The notes: a model not told the origin generated them from the letters alone. Positions 39,955 to 49,191 are shown, counted from the stretch's first letter. The stretch is 64,000 nucleotides of DNA from Sphaerotilus mobilis (GCF_004216565.1 NZ_SGWV01000010.1:186001-250000); one strand, 5' to 3'. A program made the numbers and translations.

Positions 39955-40679
39955 CACTTGCCTCCCCCGGCTTTCTTGGCGTCCGCTGCGGCGCGGCGGC
40001 GCGATTCGACCTCGGCCGGGTCGAGATAGCGGTAGGTCCGGGCGGTGGCCTCCATCGCCAGCTGCCCGCTGCCGACGCCAGGCGCCGAGGAGGTCGTGAT
40101 GCCCGGCTGGGTCGGCGACATGATGTTGAGGTTGTGCAGCGTGACGATGCGCGAGAGGTTGGCGATGTCCGCCGCGAAGGCGCCGATGTCGTGGTAGCGA
40201 CCACTCACCCGCAGCGCGATCGGCAGTTCGGCGTAGTAGTCCTTGACCACCACCTGGCCGGGGCGGAACAGCTCGAACTGCAGCCCTCGGCCGAGGCCGG
40301 CCTGGTTGATGTCCGACAGCAAGGCATCCATCTCGGCCTTGCCGGGCAGCTGGCGTTCCAGCTGGGTCACGTATTCCTGGACCTGAAGCTTCTGCTTGCG
40401 CAGCTCGTCGAGGTTGATGGCCTGGGCGAGCTTGCCCTTGAACTCGTCCTTGAGCTGCTGCTCGCGGGCGCTTTCGGCGGACAGCTCGTCCATCACGCCC
40501 GACAGCATCGCGAACCAGATCAGCAGCACCACGAACAGGGCGACGACCACGCCAGCGGCCAGCTTGGGCAGCAGGGGCCACTGGCCGGGCTCGTTGAGGT
40601 TGAGGCCGCGGAACTGCGAGCGGACCTGCGCGAGCGTGCTCTCCAGGTCGAAGTTGGCGTTCTGGCGCGAGGTGGCCAT
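39954..40679 (-). CDS. pilO: Type IV pilus alignment protein PilO
   Basis: A 241-residue inner-membrane protein with a short cytoplasmic N-terminus containing FRGLNLNEPGQWPLLPKLA, one membrane helix (AGVVVALFVVLLIWFAML), a periplasmic coiled coil (about 62-110) and a ferredoxin-like domain with RVSGRYHDIGAFAADIANLSRIVTLHNL. It dimerises with PilN and aligns PilM with PilP/PilQ. The 40679 start lies 13 bases after the pilN stop. Confidence 0.95.
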   Translation of the reverse strand: MATSRQNANFDLESTLAQVRSQFRGLNLNEPGQWPLLPKLAAGVVVALFVVLLIWFAMLSGVMDELSAESAREQQLKDEFKGKLAQAINLDELRKQKLQVQEYVTQLERQLPGKAEMDALLSDINQAGLGRGLQFELFRPGQVVVKDYYAELPIALRVSGRYHDIGAFAADIANLSRIVTLHNLNIMSPTQPGITTSSAPGVGSGQLAMEATARTYRYLDPAEVESRRRAAADAKKAGGGK

Positions 40680-40692
40680 GGTCTTGTCTCCC

Positions 40693-41322
40693 TCAGGACG
40701 CCGAAGCCGCGCGGGCCGGCACGGACGCCGCCTCGCCCGGACGCGGCGCCGCTTCCTGGTCCTGCGGCCGCTTGAGGGTCAGGCGGACCGCGAAGTCGAA
40801 GGTGCGCTTCGGGTCGCGCACATTGGCGGCCTGCGCACTGGCCTTGATCTCGACCAGCTCCGGACGCTCCAGCCAGGCCGAGTTGTAGGCGGTGTTGCGC
40901 AGGAACTCCGAGACCCGCTCATTGGTCTGTGCGATGCCGGACACGGCCACCGACTGGCCCTCCTGACGCACCGTTGTCAGGTAAACGCCCTCGGGCGTGC
41001 GGGCCGCGAGTTCGTTGAGCAGGTGCACGGGCATGTTGCGGTCGATCTGGAAGTCCTCGACGACCTTCTGGCGCGCCTTGAGGGCTTCAATCTCGGACTT
41101 CAGCGAGGCGATGTCCTTGATCTGGACCTCAAGCCGCTTGATCTCGGTCTGCAGGAACTCGTTGCGCGACTGCTGGGCCCGCATCATCTCCATCAGCGCG
41201 AGGTAGCCGATGCCGGCCAGCAGCAGGCCGACGATGCCCGCCATGACCATGCCGGCGTAGAAGGCCTGCTTGCGCCGGCGTCGCCGCTCCTCGCGGTGCG
41301 GCAGGAGGTTGATGAGGATCAT
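40693..41322 (-). CDS. pilN: Type IV pilus alignment protein PilN
   Basis: A 209-residue protein starting with MILINLLPHREERRRRRK, the conserved cytoplasmic segment that docks in PilM. A membrane helix (YAGMVMAGIVGLLLAGIGYLAL), a coiled coil (about 45-90) and a periplasmic ferredoxin-like domain with DRNMPVHLLNELAARTPEGVYL follow. The start at 41322 is fixed by that motif and overlaps the pilM stop (ATGA); GAGG precedes it. Confidence 0.95.
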   Translation of the reverse strand: MILINLLPHREERRRRRKQAFYAGMVMAGIVGLLLAGIGYLALMEMMRAQQSRNEFLQTEIKRLEVQIKDIASLKSEIEALKARQKVVEDFQIDRNMPVHLLNELAARTPEGVYLTTVRQEGQSVAVSGIAQTNERVSEFLRNTAYNSAWLERPELVEIKASAQAANVRDPKRTFDFAVRLTLKRPQDQEAAPRPGEAASVPARAASAS

Positions 41323-42398
41323 TGCAGGAACCTCCGCATCGCCAGCCCGCATGCGGTCAGGTAGGCAGGCGACTCGCGCCGCAGCTTGGACTCGCGCACG
41401 GAGCCACCGAGCTTCATGCCCTCAAAGGGGTTGACCACCATCGACGCGAAGCCGGTCAGCTCGGTCACGCGGTCCTTCAGGCCGGGCAGCGTGGCGGTGC
41501 CGCCCGACAGCATCACGTAGTGGACGCGGTGGTGCGGCGTGCTGGTGAAGAAGTACTGCAAGGCCCGGCCGATCTCCTGCGAGAGGCTGTCGACAAAGGG
41601 CGCGAGCAGCGAGCTCTCGTAGTCCTCGGGCAGGTCACCGGCCAGCTTCTTGGTCTCGGCTTCCTCGAAGGACAGGCCGTACTGGCGCGAGATCAGCTGC
41701 GTGAGCTGTGCGCCACCGAAGGCCTGGTCGCGGTCGTAGAGGATCTCGTTGTCGCGCAACACCTTGAGGCTGGTGGTGTCCGCACCGATCTCGAACAAGG
41801 CCACCAGCGCGTCACGGCCCTCGTTGGGCAGCGCCGCGATGACACGGCCGATGGCCGAACGCGAGGCGTTGGACTCGATGTCGAGCACGACCGGCTTGAG
41901 ACCGGCCGCTTCGGCCAGACCCTGGCGGTCCTGGACACGGTCCTTGCGGGATGCGGCGATCAGCACCTCGACGTCGCCGACCTGGTCGGGACTCGGGCCG
42001 ATCACGCAGAAATCGAGGCTGACCTCGTCCAGCGAGAACGGGATGTACTGGTTCGCCTCGGCCTCGACCTGGATCTCCATCTCCTCCTCGCGCAGACCGC
42101 CAGGCAGGATGATCTTCTTGGTGATCACGGACGACTGCGGCATCGCCATCGCCACGTTCTTGGTCTTGGTGCCGCTCTTGAGAACGACCTTGCGGACCGC
42201 CTCGGCGATCTCGTCGAATTTTTCGATCTGGCCGTCGGTGATCCAGCCCTTCTCGAAAGATTCGCTGGCAAATCGTTCGACCACATATTCGCCGGAGGCG
42301 GTCTGCCCCAGCTCGACGAGCTTGACGCCTGAAGAGCTGATGTCCAGTCCGATCAGCGACGCATGCTTGCGACCCAAAAGGATGTCGAGAACACTCAC
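41319..42398 (-). CDS. pilM: Type IV pilus cytoplasmic actin-like protein PilM
   Basis: A protein of about 359 residues of the FtsA/actin fold: LIGLDISSSGVKLVEL (phosphate 1), VLDIESNASRSAIGRV, ALFEIGADTTSLKVL (phosphate 2) and MLSGGTATLPGLKDRV (adenosine motif). It forms the cytoplasmic ring that binds PilN. There is no in-frame ATG near the start. GTG 42398 (VSVLDILLGRK) has GGGGA five bases upstream and gives normal family length. GTG 42425 would add nine residues without a ribosome site. It is first in pilMNOPQ and divergent from mrcA. Confidence 0.94.
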   Translation of the reverse strand: MSVLDILLGRKHASLIGLDISSSGVKLVELGQTASGEYVVERFASESFEKGWITDGQIEKFDEIAEAVRKVVLKSGTKTKNVAMAMPQSSVITKKIILPGGLREEEMEIQVEAEANQYIPFSLDEVSLDFCVIGPSPDQVGDVEVLIAASRKDRVQDRQGLAEAAGLKPVVLDIESNASRSAIGRVIAALPNEGRDALVALFEIGADTTSLKVLRDNEILYDRDQAFGGAQLTQLISRQYGLSFEEAETKKLAGDLPEDYESSLLAPFVDSLSQEIGRALQYFFTSTPHHRVHYVMLSGGTATLPGLKDRVTELTGFASMVVNPFEGMKLGGSVRESKLRRESPAYLTACGLAMRRFLQ

Positions 42399-42438
42399 GC
42401 GCTTCCCCAATGACGGACCATCCACCCATGGCGGACAG

Positions 42439-42467
42439 TTAATAACTTACTTCAATGCTAGCAACAA
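42439..42467 (-). promoter_or_regulatory. Probable sigma-70 promoter of pilMNOPQ
   Basis: On the minus strand a -35 TTGTTG (42462-42467) and a -10 TATTAA (42439-42444) are separated by exactly 17 bases. The region is AT-rich compared with its surroundings. It lies about 41 bases upstream of the preferred GTG 42398 of pilM. Confidence 0.6.
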
Positions 42468-42634
42468 AGTCGTTGACGCACAAAGATTTTTCCGGATTCC
42501 GGGTCTGCCCCGAGTTGCGCTGCGCCGACGCGGACGAGCCAACCCAAGCGGTGTGCAGATTGTCACGTCTGCCAACGGAAACCAAGCGTGAGAAGCGTAT
42601 CCCGGGCTGCGCATTTCGGGGTCATGGCCCTTCC

Positions 42635-42640
42635 TATAAT
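42635..42640 (+). promoter_or_regulatory. Consensus -10 element upstream of mrcA
   Basis: A perfect TATAAT stands at 42635-42640, 41 bases before the mrcA ATG. No clear -35 is seen at 16-18 bases upstream; the best is a CATTTC/TTTCGG stretch near 42612-42619. It is a likely core promoter for the plus-strand penicillin-binding protein gene. Confidence 0.5.
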
Positions 42641-42681
42641 CGCCCTCCCCTGCCAGTCCAGCCCCGCCCCGGGGCGCCCTC

Positions 42682-45045
42682 ATGAGCGACTCCTCGCCCG
42701 CACCGTCGCCCGCTCCCGCGCCACCGGCAGGCTCGCGCCGCCGCCCACCCCGCAGCCTCTTGCTGCGCATCGCGGCCTGGACGGTCGGCCTGATCGGCGC
42801 CGGTGCGCTGGTCGTGGCGATGCTGCTGGGCATCGCGCTGGCGACGGCCTACCCCAACCTGCCCGAGATCCGCAGCCTGGTCGACTACCGGCCCAAGCTG
42901 CCGATGCGCATCTACTCGGTCGAAGGCGTGCTGCTGGGCGAGTTCGGCGAGGAACGCCGCAACTACCTGACCATCGACGAGATCCCCAAGGTGATGCAGG
43001 ACGCGGTGCTGTCCATCGAGGACTCGCGCTTCTATGAGCACGGCGGCATCGACTACCGGGGCGCCCTGCGCGCGGCCATCGGCAACCTGCGCGAGGTCCG
43101 CAGCCAAGGCGCGTCGACCATCACCATGCAGGTCGCGCGCAACTTCTACCTGTCGACCGAGAAGACGCTGACGCGCAAGATCTACGAGATCTTGCTGTCC
43201 TTCAAGATCGAGGCCGCGCTGAGCAAGCGCCAGATCCTCGAGGTCTACATGAACCAGATCTACCTCGGCCACCGCGCCTACGGCTTCGCGGCGGCCAGCG
43301 AGATCTACTTCGGCAAGCCCTTGAAGGACGTGACGATCGCCGAGGCCGCCATGCTGGCCGGCCTGCCCAAGGCGCCGTCGGCCTACAACCCGCTGAGCAA
43401 TCGCCAGCGCGCCGAACAGCGCCAGCGCTACATCGTCGAGCGCATGCTGGAGAACGGCCACATCACCGCCGCCCAGCGTGACCAGGCGCTGGCCCAGACG
43501 CTGCGCTACCACGCCCAGCGCGACGAGAGCGCACACGCCGAGTACGTCGCCGAGGCCGCCCGCCAACTGGTCCATGCCCAGTACGGCGACGACGCCTACA
43601 CACGCGGCCTGAACGTCTACCTGTCGGTGCGAGCCGGCGACCAGAACGCCGCCTACAAGGCACTGCGCCGGACCATCCTCGACTTCGAACGCCGCAAGCC
43701 CTACCGCGGCCCCGAGGCCACCGTCGACCTGCCCACCGACAAGCGCGCACTGGACACCCGGGTGGCAGAAGCGCTGGAAGACCACCCCGACAACGACGAT
43801 CTGCTGGCCGCCGTGGTCACCGAGGCGGGTCCGAAGAAGGTGGTCGCGATGCTGCAGACCGGCGAGAGCATCACCATCACCGGCGACGGCCTGCGCAGCG
43901 CCGCCAGCGGCCTGGGCAGCAACGCGCGGCCACAGGTCCAGATCCGACCGGGCGCGGTGATCCGCGTCATGCAGGACACGAAGAAGGTCTGGTCGATCGG
44001 CCAGCTTCCACAGGTTGAAGGGGCCTTCGTGTCGGTGGACCCGAACACCGGCGAGATCCGTTCGATGGTCGGCGGCTTCGACTACGTCAAGAACAAGTTC
44101 AACCACGTGACGCAGGCCTGGCGCCAGCCGGGATCGAGCTTCAAGCCCTTCATCTACTCGGCCGCGCTGGAGAAGGGGATCGGCCCGCAGACGGTCGTCG
44201 ACGACGCCCCGCTGTTCTTCGACGCCGACGCCACCGGCAGCCAGCCCTGGGAACCGAAGAACTACGACGGCACCTTCGAAGGCCCGATGCCGCTGCGTCG
44301 CGCACTGGCGAAGTCCAAGAACATGGTCTCGATCCGGGTGCTGCAGAACATCGGCCCGGACTACGCACAAGGCTGGATCAGCCGCTTCGGCTTCGAACCC
44401 GACAAGCACCCGGCCTACCTGACGATGGCGCTGGGCGCCGGCACCGTCACGCCGCTGCAGATGGCCACCGGCTACGCGGTCTTTGCCAACGGTGGCTACC
44501 GGGTCGCGCCGATGCTGATCAACCGCATCACCGACAACCGCGGCAAGGTGCTGAGCCAGTCCCAGCCCGTGCCACTGGACGAGTCGATGCGAGTCATCGA
44601 CGCCCGCAATGCCTTCGTGATGAGCAGCCTGATGCAGGAGGTCACGCGCAGCGGCACCGCCGCGCGCGCCCAGGCCACGCTCAAGCGCAGCGATCTGTAC
44701 GGCAAGACCGGCACGACCAACGACTCGAACGACGCCTGGTTCGCCGGCTATCAGCCCAGCCTGGTGGCGGTGGTCTGGATCGGCTATGACCAGCCGCGCA
44801 AGCTGGGCGACCGCGAGACCGGCGGCGGCCTGGCCCTGCCGGCCTGGATCGACTACATGTCCTACGCGCTGCGCAACGTGCCGGTCAGCGAGATCGCGCC
44901 AACGCCCGGTCTGCTGCAGTTCAACGGCGACTGGGCTTATGAGGAGTTCGGCGCGATGGTCAACCGCATCGAGGACAGCCCGAACAGCGCGGGCGCGGCG
45001 GCCTCCGAAGAGCGCCGCAGCATCATGGACCTGTTCAAGAACTGA
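42682..45045 (+). CDS. mrcA: Bifunctional penicillin-binding protein 1A
   Basis: A 787-residue class A PBP. It has a Pro/Ala-rich cytoplasmic tail, a membrane helix (about 28-55), and a glycosyltransferase domain with EDSRFYEHGGIDYRG (catalytic Glu) and QGASTITMQVARN. A PCB_OB insert lies around 330-410, then the transpeptidase with SxxK (PGSSFKPF), SKN (KSKNMVS) and KTGTTN. It polymerises and crosslinks peptidoglycan at the periplasmic face. Divergent placement from pilMNOPQ is the classical proteobacterial arrangement. The tail ends in an acidic, Asn/Ser-containing stretch. Confidence 0.96.
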   Translation: MSDSSPAPSPAPAPPAGSRRRPPRSLLLRIAAWTVGLIGAGALVVAMLLGIALATAYPNLPEIRSLVDYRPKLPMRIYSVEGVLLGEFGEERRNYLTIDEIPKVMQDAVLSIEDSRFYEHGGIDYRGALRAAIGNLREVRSQGASTITMQVARNFYLSTEKTLTRKIYEILLSFKIEAALSKRQILEVYMNQIYLGHRAYGFAAASEIYFGKPLKDVTIAEAAMLAGLPKAPSAYNPLSNRQRAEQRQRYIVERMLENGHITAAQRDQALAQTLRYHAQRDESAHAEYVAEAARQLVHAQYGDDAYTRGLNVYLSVRAGDQNAAYKALRRTILDFERRKPYRGPEATVDLPTDKRALDTRVAEALEDHPDNDDLLAAVVTEAGPKKVVAMLQTGESITITGDGLRSAASGLGSNARPQVQIRPGAVIRVMQDTKKVWSIGQLPQVEGAFVSVDPNTGEIRSMVGGFDYVKNKFNHVTQAWRQPGSSFKPFIYSAALEKGIGPQTVVDDAPLFFDADATGSQPWEPKNYDGTFEGPMPLRRALAKSKNMVSIRVLQNIGPDYAQGWISRFGFEPDKHPAYLTMALGAGTVTPLQMATGYAVFANGGYRVAPMLINRITDNRGKVLSQSQPVPLDESMRVIDARNAFVMSSLMQEVTRSGTAARAQATLKRSDLYGKTGTTNDSNDAWFAGYQPSLVAVVWIGYDQPRKLGDRETGGGLALPAWIDYMSYALRNVPVSEIAPTPGLLQFNGDWAYEEFGAMVNRIEDSPNSAGAAASEERRSIMDLFKN

Positions 45046-45060
45046 GGTCCGGGGCCGGCC

Positions 45061-45426
45061 TCAGGCCGGCTCGAAGCGCAGCGCCTTGCCGGCCTGCGCG
45101 CTGGCCTGGATCGACAGCAGCTCGAAGAACTCGGCGCCGCTGCGGGTGTCCAGCCAGCGGCCTTCGACGTGGCGGAAGTGGTAGCCGCCGGCCCGCGCCG
45201 CCAACCAGATTTCCTGCAGCGGTGGCTGGGTGTTGATGATCAGCTTGCTGCCCCCGGGCATGCTCAGTTCGAGCAGGCCGCCGGTGCGGTGGGCGTCGAT
45301 GTCGACCACGTCCTCGTCCAGCCAGCGATCGACGCAAGCCTCGATCGCGGCGAGCGCCGCGCCCGATCGGCTGCGGTAGTCGGCATCGCTCAATGGCGTG
45401 GCGGCGGGGACGGTCGGCAAGGTCAT
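45061..45426 (-). CDS. cyaY: Frataxin-like iron-donor protein CyaY
   Basis: A 121-residue protein with the frataxin fold: an acidic first helix (IEACVDRWLDEDVVDID), GGLLELSMPGGSKLIINTQPP (beta sheet) and QEIWLAARAGGYHFRHVEGRWLDTRSGAEFFELL. It is an acidic iron-binding regulator of the IscS/IscU Fe-S cluster machinery. Divergent from lptM-lysA with only 19 bases between starts, a neighbourhood conserved in proteobacteria. The N-terminal ten residues are an extra, non-conserved leader. Confidence 0.93.
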   Translation of the reverse strand: MTLPTVPAATPLSDADYRSRSGAALAAIEACVDRWLDEDVVDIDAHRTGGLLELSMPGGSKLIINTQPPLQEIWLAARAGGYHFRHVEGRWLDTRSGAEFFELLSIQASAQAGKALRFEPA

Positions 45427-45445
45427 GGTCGCTAGAATTCCGGTG

Positions 45446-45667
45446 ATGTTTTCAAGACGTCAAACGAGTTTAGCGCCGGGGTTCCGGGGCTGGATTCACC
45501 CTTCCAGGCTGTCCCTGACCACCGTGCTGACAGTGCTGACCGTGCTGGCGATGCTCGCCGGCTGCGGCCAGAAGGGCCCGCTGCAACGCCCGGCCGACGC
45601 CGCCGCAGCGAGCGCCGCCGCCGCCTCCGCTCCCACCCGAACCACCGCCCCCCGAACCGCACCATGA
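45446..45667 (+). CDS. lptM: Small lipoprotein LptM (YifL-like)
   Basis: A 73-residue lipoprotein: a basic, then hydrophobic signal (LSLTTVLTVLTVLAMLAGC) with the lipobox Cys followed by the diagnostic GQKGPL motif, and an Ala/Pro/Thr-rich tail. LptM assists disulfide maturation of the LptD-LptE complex at the outer membrane. ATG 45446 is the best start. A -10-like TAGAAT at 45433-45438 lies so close to it that the message may be almost leaderless. The stop overlaps the lysA ATG (ATGA). Confidence 0.85.
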   Translation: MFSRRQTSLAPGFRGWIHPSRLSLTTVLTVLTVLAMLAGCGQKGPLQRPADAAAASAAAASAPTRTTAPRTAP

Positions 45668-46938
45668 CCCTGCCCGGCGCTCCCTACCTGTCCCGTCGCG
45701 ACGGCCAGCTCACCCTTGAGGACGTGGCGCTCGACGCACTGGCGCACGAGTTCGGCACCCCCCTCTACGTCTACTCGCAGGCCGCCATGTTGGGTGCGCT
45801 GGCGGGCTACCAGCGCGCGCTGGCCGGCCGGCCGCACCTGGTCTGCTATGCGATGAAGGCCAATTCCAACCTGGCCGTGCTGCAGACCTTTGCCCGCGCC
45901 GGCTGCGGCTTCGACATCGTCTCTGGCGGCGAGTTGCAGCGTGTGATCGCGGCCGGTGGCGACGTCGCCAAGGTCGTGTTCTCCGGCGTCGGCAAGACCC
46001 GCGCCGAGATGAAGCAGGCGCTTGAGGCCGGCGTGCGCTGCTTCAACGTCGAGAGCGAACCCGAGCTGGAGGCACTGTCTGCGGTCGCCACCGCCATGGG
46101 CCGCATCGCGCCGGTCAGCTTGCGCGTCAACCCGGACGTCGATGCCGGCACCCACCCCTACATCTCCACCGGCCTGAAGGGCAACAAGTTCGGCGTGGCG
46201 CACCAGCGCGCGGTCGAGGTCTACCGCCATGCCGCCTCGCTGCCGGGCCTGGCGGTGCGTGGCATCGACTGCCACATCGGCTCGCAGCTCACCGAGGTCG
46301 CGCCCTTCCTGGACGCGCTGGACCGCGTGCTCGACCTGGTCGAGGCGATCGAGGCCGCCGGCATCCCCATCCACCACATGGACCTGGGCGGCGGCCTGGG
46401 CATCACCTACACGGACGAGACGCCACCGGCCGCCGATGCGCTGCTGGGCGCGCTGCTGGCACGCATCGATGCGCGCGGCCACGGCCACCGCGAACTGGTG
46501 TTCGAGCCGGGCCGTTCGCTGGTCGGCAATGCCGGCGTGCTGCTGACCGAGGTGCTCTACCTCAAGCCCGGCGAGACCAAGAACTTCTGCATCGTCGACG
46601 CGGCCATGAACGACCTGATGCGGCCGGCCATGTACGAGGCCTGGATGGGCATCGTGCCCTGCGCGGAACGCAGCGGCGGCGACGTGAAGACCTGGGACGT
46701 CGTCGGCCCGGTCTGCGAATCCGGCGACTGGCTGGGCCGCGACCGCGCGCTGGCGGTGCAGCCGGGCGACACGCTGGCCATCGTCTCGGCCGGCGCCTAC
46801 GGCATGTCCATGGCCAGCAACTACAACACCCGCGGCCGTGCCGCCGAGGTGATCGTCCAGGGCGCTCGGGCCCGGCTGGTGCGCGAGCGCGAGACCGCCG
46901 CGCAGCAGTTCGCCGGCGAACGCCTGCTCGAGGACTGA
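45664..46938 (+). CDS. lysA: Diaminopimelate decarboxylase
   Basis: A 424-residue fold-III PLP enzyme. [20 protein letters not shown] contains the PLP Lys, SGGELQRVI and [16 protein letters not shown] form the substrate and PLP sites, MDLGGGLGI is the phosphate loop, and [13 protein letters not shown] provides the C-terminal Cys and Glu. It decarboxylates meso-diaminopimelate to L-lysine, the last step of lysine synthesis. Coupled to lptM by a 4-base overlap. It is convergent with the DUF3047-type gene. Confidence 0.96.
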   Translation: MTLPGAPYLSRRDGQLTLEDVALDALAHEFGTPLYVYSQAAMLGALAGYQRALAGRPHLVCYAMKANSNLAVLQTFARAGCGFDIVSGGELQRVIAAGGDVAKVVFSGVGKTRAEMKQALEAGVRCFNVESEPELEALSAVATAMGRIAPVSLRVNPDVDAGTHPYISTGLKGNKFGVAHQRAVEVYRHAASLPGLAVRGIDCHIGSQLTEVAPFLDALDRVLDLVEAIEAAGIPIHHMDLGGGLGITYTDETPPAADALLGALLARIDARGHGHRELVFEPGRSLVGNAGVLLTEVLYLKPGETKNFCIVDAAMNDLMRPAMYEAWMGIVPCAERSGGDVKTWDVVGPVCESGDWLGRDRALAVQPGDTLAIVSAGAYGMSMASNYNTRGRAAEVIVQGARARLVRERETAAQQFAGERLLED

Positions 46939-46951
46939 GCCGGCGTCGGCC

Positions 46952-47698
46952 TCAGTCCAGCAACCTGCCGTCGGCGGCGGTCAGCTGGATGGGGCCGTAG
47001 TAGGCCTCGCTGCGGCCCTGGGTGTTGTCGGCATCGGTCATCACGGCCACGCCGATCAAGGTGCCCGGCTCCTCGCCATAGAGGCGCCGGAAATCGGCGG
47101 CGATGTCGCGCTGGTAGTCGAGCCAGCGGCTCAGGCGTTTCGGGCCCGACTCCAGCACCAGCTTGCGAATGCGGTCGGTGCGCGAGGCGTGGATCACGCT
47201 GTCGACCGGCGCACGGTTGTCCCACACGTACATCAGCGTCGCATAGGGCGGACGCTCGCCCGTCAGGGTCTCGGCCAGGTCGAACAGCATGCGGTCGCGC
47301 AGGCCCAGCCGGGCATGGTCGCCATCAAAGGCCAGCACGATGCGCACGGGTGCATCTTCGGCATCGCGGTCGCTCAGGTCGGCCTCGGGGATCAGGCCCG
47401 GCACCTTCCAGCTGAACCGCAGCTGCCCCAGATCGGCCGGCGCCACGTTCACCTTGCGCCGCCACATGCTGGCCGAACGGTCGGCGCTGGCATGCAGGCA
47501 GGCCCGATCCCCTTCGCGAGCGGCCAGGTAGCGCGTGTGACGCTTGCCGGGCAGCGGCACGCCCTGCCAGTCGGGGCCGAAGCCGGCGGCCAGGGCGGGG
47601 TCGGTGGGCGGCGCCGGCGTTGACGCGGGAGGCGTCGCACAGCCGGCCAGCCAGAACGCCAGCAGCAGGCAGGGGAACAGAGCGAATACACGGGACAT
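46952..47698 (-). CDS. DUF3047-type periplasmic lipoprotein
   Basis: A 248-residue protein with a lipoprotein signal (LFPCLLLAFWLAGCATPP; Cys near residue 20), a Pro/Thr-rich linker, and a beta-sandwich-like domain. Landmarks are LRFSWKVPGLIPEADLSDRDAEDAPVRIVLAFDG, YATLMYVWDN, and a late GVAVMTDADNTQGRSEAYYGPI. These match the DUF3047 family, whose role is unknown; the fold suggests carbohydrate or ligand binding. It starts at ATG 47698, 18 bases after the porin terminator hairpin, and is convergent with lysA. Confidence 0.8.
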   Translation of the reverse strand: MSRVFALFPCLLLAFWLAGCATPPASTPAPPTDPALAAGFGPDWQGVPLPGKRHTRYLAAREGDRACLHASADRSASMWRRKVNVAPADLGQLRFSWKVPGLIPEADLSDRDAEDAPVRIVLAFDGDHARLGLRDRMLFDLAETLTGERPPYATLMYVWDNRAPVDSVIHASRTDRIRKLVLESGPKRLSRWLDYQRDIAADFRRLYGEEPGTLIGVAVMTDADNTQGRSEAYYGPIQLTAADGRLLD

Positions 47699-47715
47699 GG
47701 ATCGGGTCGGGCAAG

Positions 47716-47737
47716 GAAAAGGCCGCACAGGGCGGCC
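47716..47737 (-). terminator. Terminator after the first porin gene
   Basis: Read on the minus strand, GGCCGC and GCGGCC (pairs 47732-47737 with 47721-47726) enclose a 5-base loop and are followed by TTTTCC (about 47716-47720). It lies 54 bases beyond the porin stop at 47791. A second GGGCCC dyad lies between them. Confidence 0.72.
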
Positions 47738-47790
47738 CGGGTTCAGGCAGTTCGTGAAGGGCCCGCAAGGTCGGGGCCCGCGCGGATGTC

Positions 47791-49029
47791 TCAGAAGCGG
47801 TGGCGCAGACCGATCGCTACGTTGTTGGAATCGGTGCCAGCCGACTTCGTGAAGCCGCCAAGGAAGCCAGCACCGCCGGGGGCGGCTTGGGCAAGGTCCT
47901 TGTTGTCGAAGTGGGCCAGGACCAGGTTGATGTCGGTGCGCTTGGTCAGGGCGTACGTCCACGTGACGCCGTAGGACATCACGTCGGCATTCGAGGACCG
48001 TTGGTCGTCGAACAGGCTGATCGCGGCGGTGGAGGTGAGGTCCCCGGTCTTGAGGGAATAGCCGACGTTGTAGAGCCGCGCGTCCTGGCGCAGGGCGTTG
48101 ATGTAAGCCGACTGGACGAGGTTGCCTTGCGCGGCGCTTGCGCCACCTGCCTGCAACAGCGCGCTGATGCCCGAAAGCCCAGCCGGGTTGTCATCGACGA
48201 TCTGGCCCAGCAACACCGACGCCGTGCCCGGCCCGATGTCGGCGGTCGCGCCCAGCACGGTCGACTTCAGGGCCTTGTCGCCCAGCTCGTTGTTGCGTTC
48301 GTTGTAGCCGAAGCCGACCGAATAGCCGGTGCCGCGGTAGATCGCGTTGACACCGACCAGCCGGTTGGCGTCCTTGGGCGTGATGGTCTCGAAGGTCACC
48401 ATGGCCGCAGCGGAGAAACCACCCAGCTGGATGCGGTAGGCCACCGAGTCGCTCATGCGGATCTCGACACCCGCCGGCACGGCGCTGACCTGGCCGGCGG
48501 ACAGGCTGGACTGGGTCTTGGTGGCGTCGAAGTTGGCGAACACTTCGTAGGCCGGCGTGTACTGCCGGCCCGCCAGCACGGCACCGACTGGCGTCACCAG
48601 GGCCGCAAAGGCCTGGCGATCGAACAAGGCATTGTTGGTGTTCACGCCGATGCGCGAGGCGAGCGTGGCCGCCACGCCGGTCACGGCAGGCTGAAGTGCG
48701 CCGGGCAGCCCCAGAAGATCCGCCCGGGCCAGGCGGTCGGGCGCTTGCAGCCCGGATGCCGGACGATTCCCCAGGTTGCCGTCATCGAGTTCGAAGCGGT
48801 TCTCCAGGGTGAACAAGGCGCGCCAGCCACCCCCGAAGTCCTCGTTGCCGCGCAGGCCGAAACGGGAGCCGTCCATGATGCCGCTGGCCAGGCGTTGGGT
48901 GGTGTTGTTCGTGCCCGTGACGAAATTCAGGCCGGCATCGGCCACGCCATAGAGCTCGACCGTAGAGGCCGTTTGGGCTTGCACACCGGCAGCGGACACG
49001 AGCGCGAGAGGAAGCAGGAGCTTTTTCAT
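47791..49029 (-). CDS. Gram-negative porin (OmpC-like, Porin_4)
   Basis: A 412-residue outer-membrane beta barrel. The signal peptide (KKLLLPLALVSAAGVQAQ) is followed by the family N-terminus TVELYGVADAGLNFVTG and SRFGLRGNEDFGGGWRALFTLENRFELDDG. It ends in VAIGLRHRF with terminal Phe, the signal for BAM insertion. The long loop near 100-150 is less like other Porin_4 members. It makes trimeric diffusion pores. A perfect 14-base palindrome sits 20 bases before the ATG, implying specific repression or activation, unlike the second porin. Confidence 0.92.
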   Translation of the reverse strand: MKKLLLPLALVSAAGVQAQTASTVELYGVADAGLNFVTGTNNTTQRLASGIMDGSRFGLRGNEDFGGGWRALFTLENRFELDDGNLGNRPASGLQAPDRLARADLLGLPGALQPAVTGVAATLASRIGVNTNNALFDRQAFAALVTPVGAVLAGRQYTPAYEVFANFDATKTQSSLSAGQVSAVPAGVEIRMSDSVAYRIQLGGFSAAAMVTFETITPKDANRLVGVNAIYRGTGYSVGFGYNERNNELGDKALKSTVLGATADIGPGTASVLLGQIVDDNPAGLSGISALLQAGGASAAQGNLVQSAYINALRQDARLYNVGYSLKTGDLTSTAAISLFDDQRSSNADVMSYGVTWTYALTKRTDINLVLAHFDNKDLAQAAPGGAGFLGGFTKSAGTDSNNVAIGLRHRF

Positions 49030-49048
49030 GGAGGCTTTCACTTACAAA

Positions 49049-49062
49049 AGAACGATCGTTCT
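49049..49062. promoter_or_regulatory. Palindromic operator-like site before the first porin
   Basis: AGAACGATCGTTCT at 49049-49062 is a perfect 14-base palindrome flanked by A/T-rich bases on both sides. It lies between about -34 and -20 relative to the porin ATG, within the expected promoter or early leader. Form and size suit a TetR-type or similar dimeric regulator; the protein is unknown. Confidence 0.5.
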
Positions 49063-49158
49063 ATTTTGTCGATGCCGCTCCGGTTCTTGGGGGGCTTGTT
49101 GCCCCGCTTCCACACCCGGTTTCCCTAGGTCCTGTTTCGCACGGTCTTGCTGCGGACG

Positions 49159-49191
49159 AAAAAAAAAACAGACGGCAGAGCCGTCTGTTTT
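49159..49191 (-). terminator. Strong terminator after the second porin gene
   Basis: AAAACAGACGGC (49165-49176) and GCCGTCTGTTTT (49180-49191) form a perfect 12-bp stem with an AGA loop. On the minus strand it is followed by six further T (A at 49159-49164). It lies 50 bases after the stop of the second porin and also has T's on the other side, so it could act in both directions. Confidence 0.9.

Noticed and set aside
45053-45069. GCCGGCC-TCA-GGCCGGC dyad between mrcA and cyaY as terminator
   Set aside because: The stem is perfect but no T-run follows on either strand and it overlaps the cyaY stop, so rho-independent termination is not supported.
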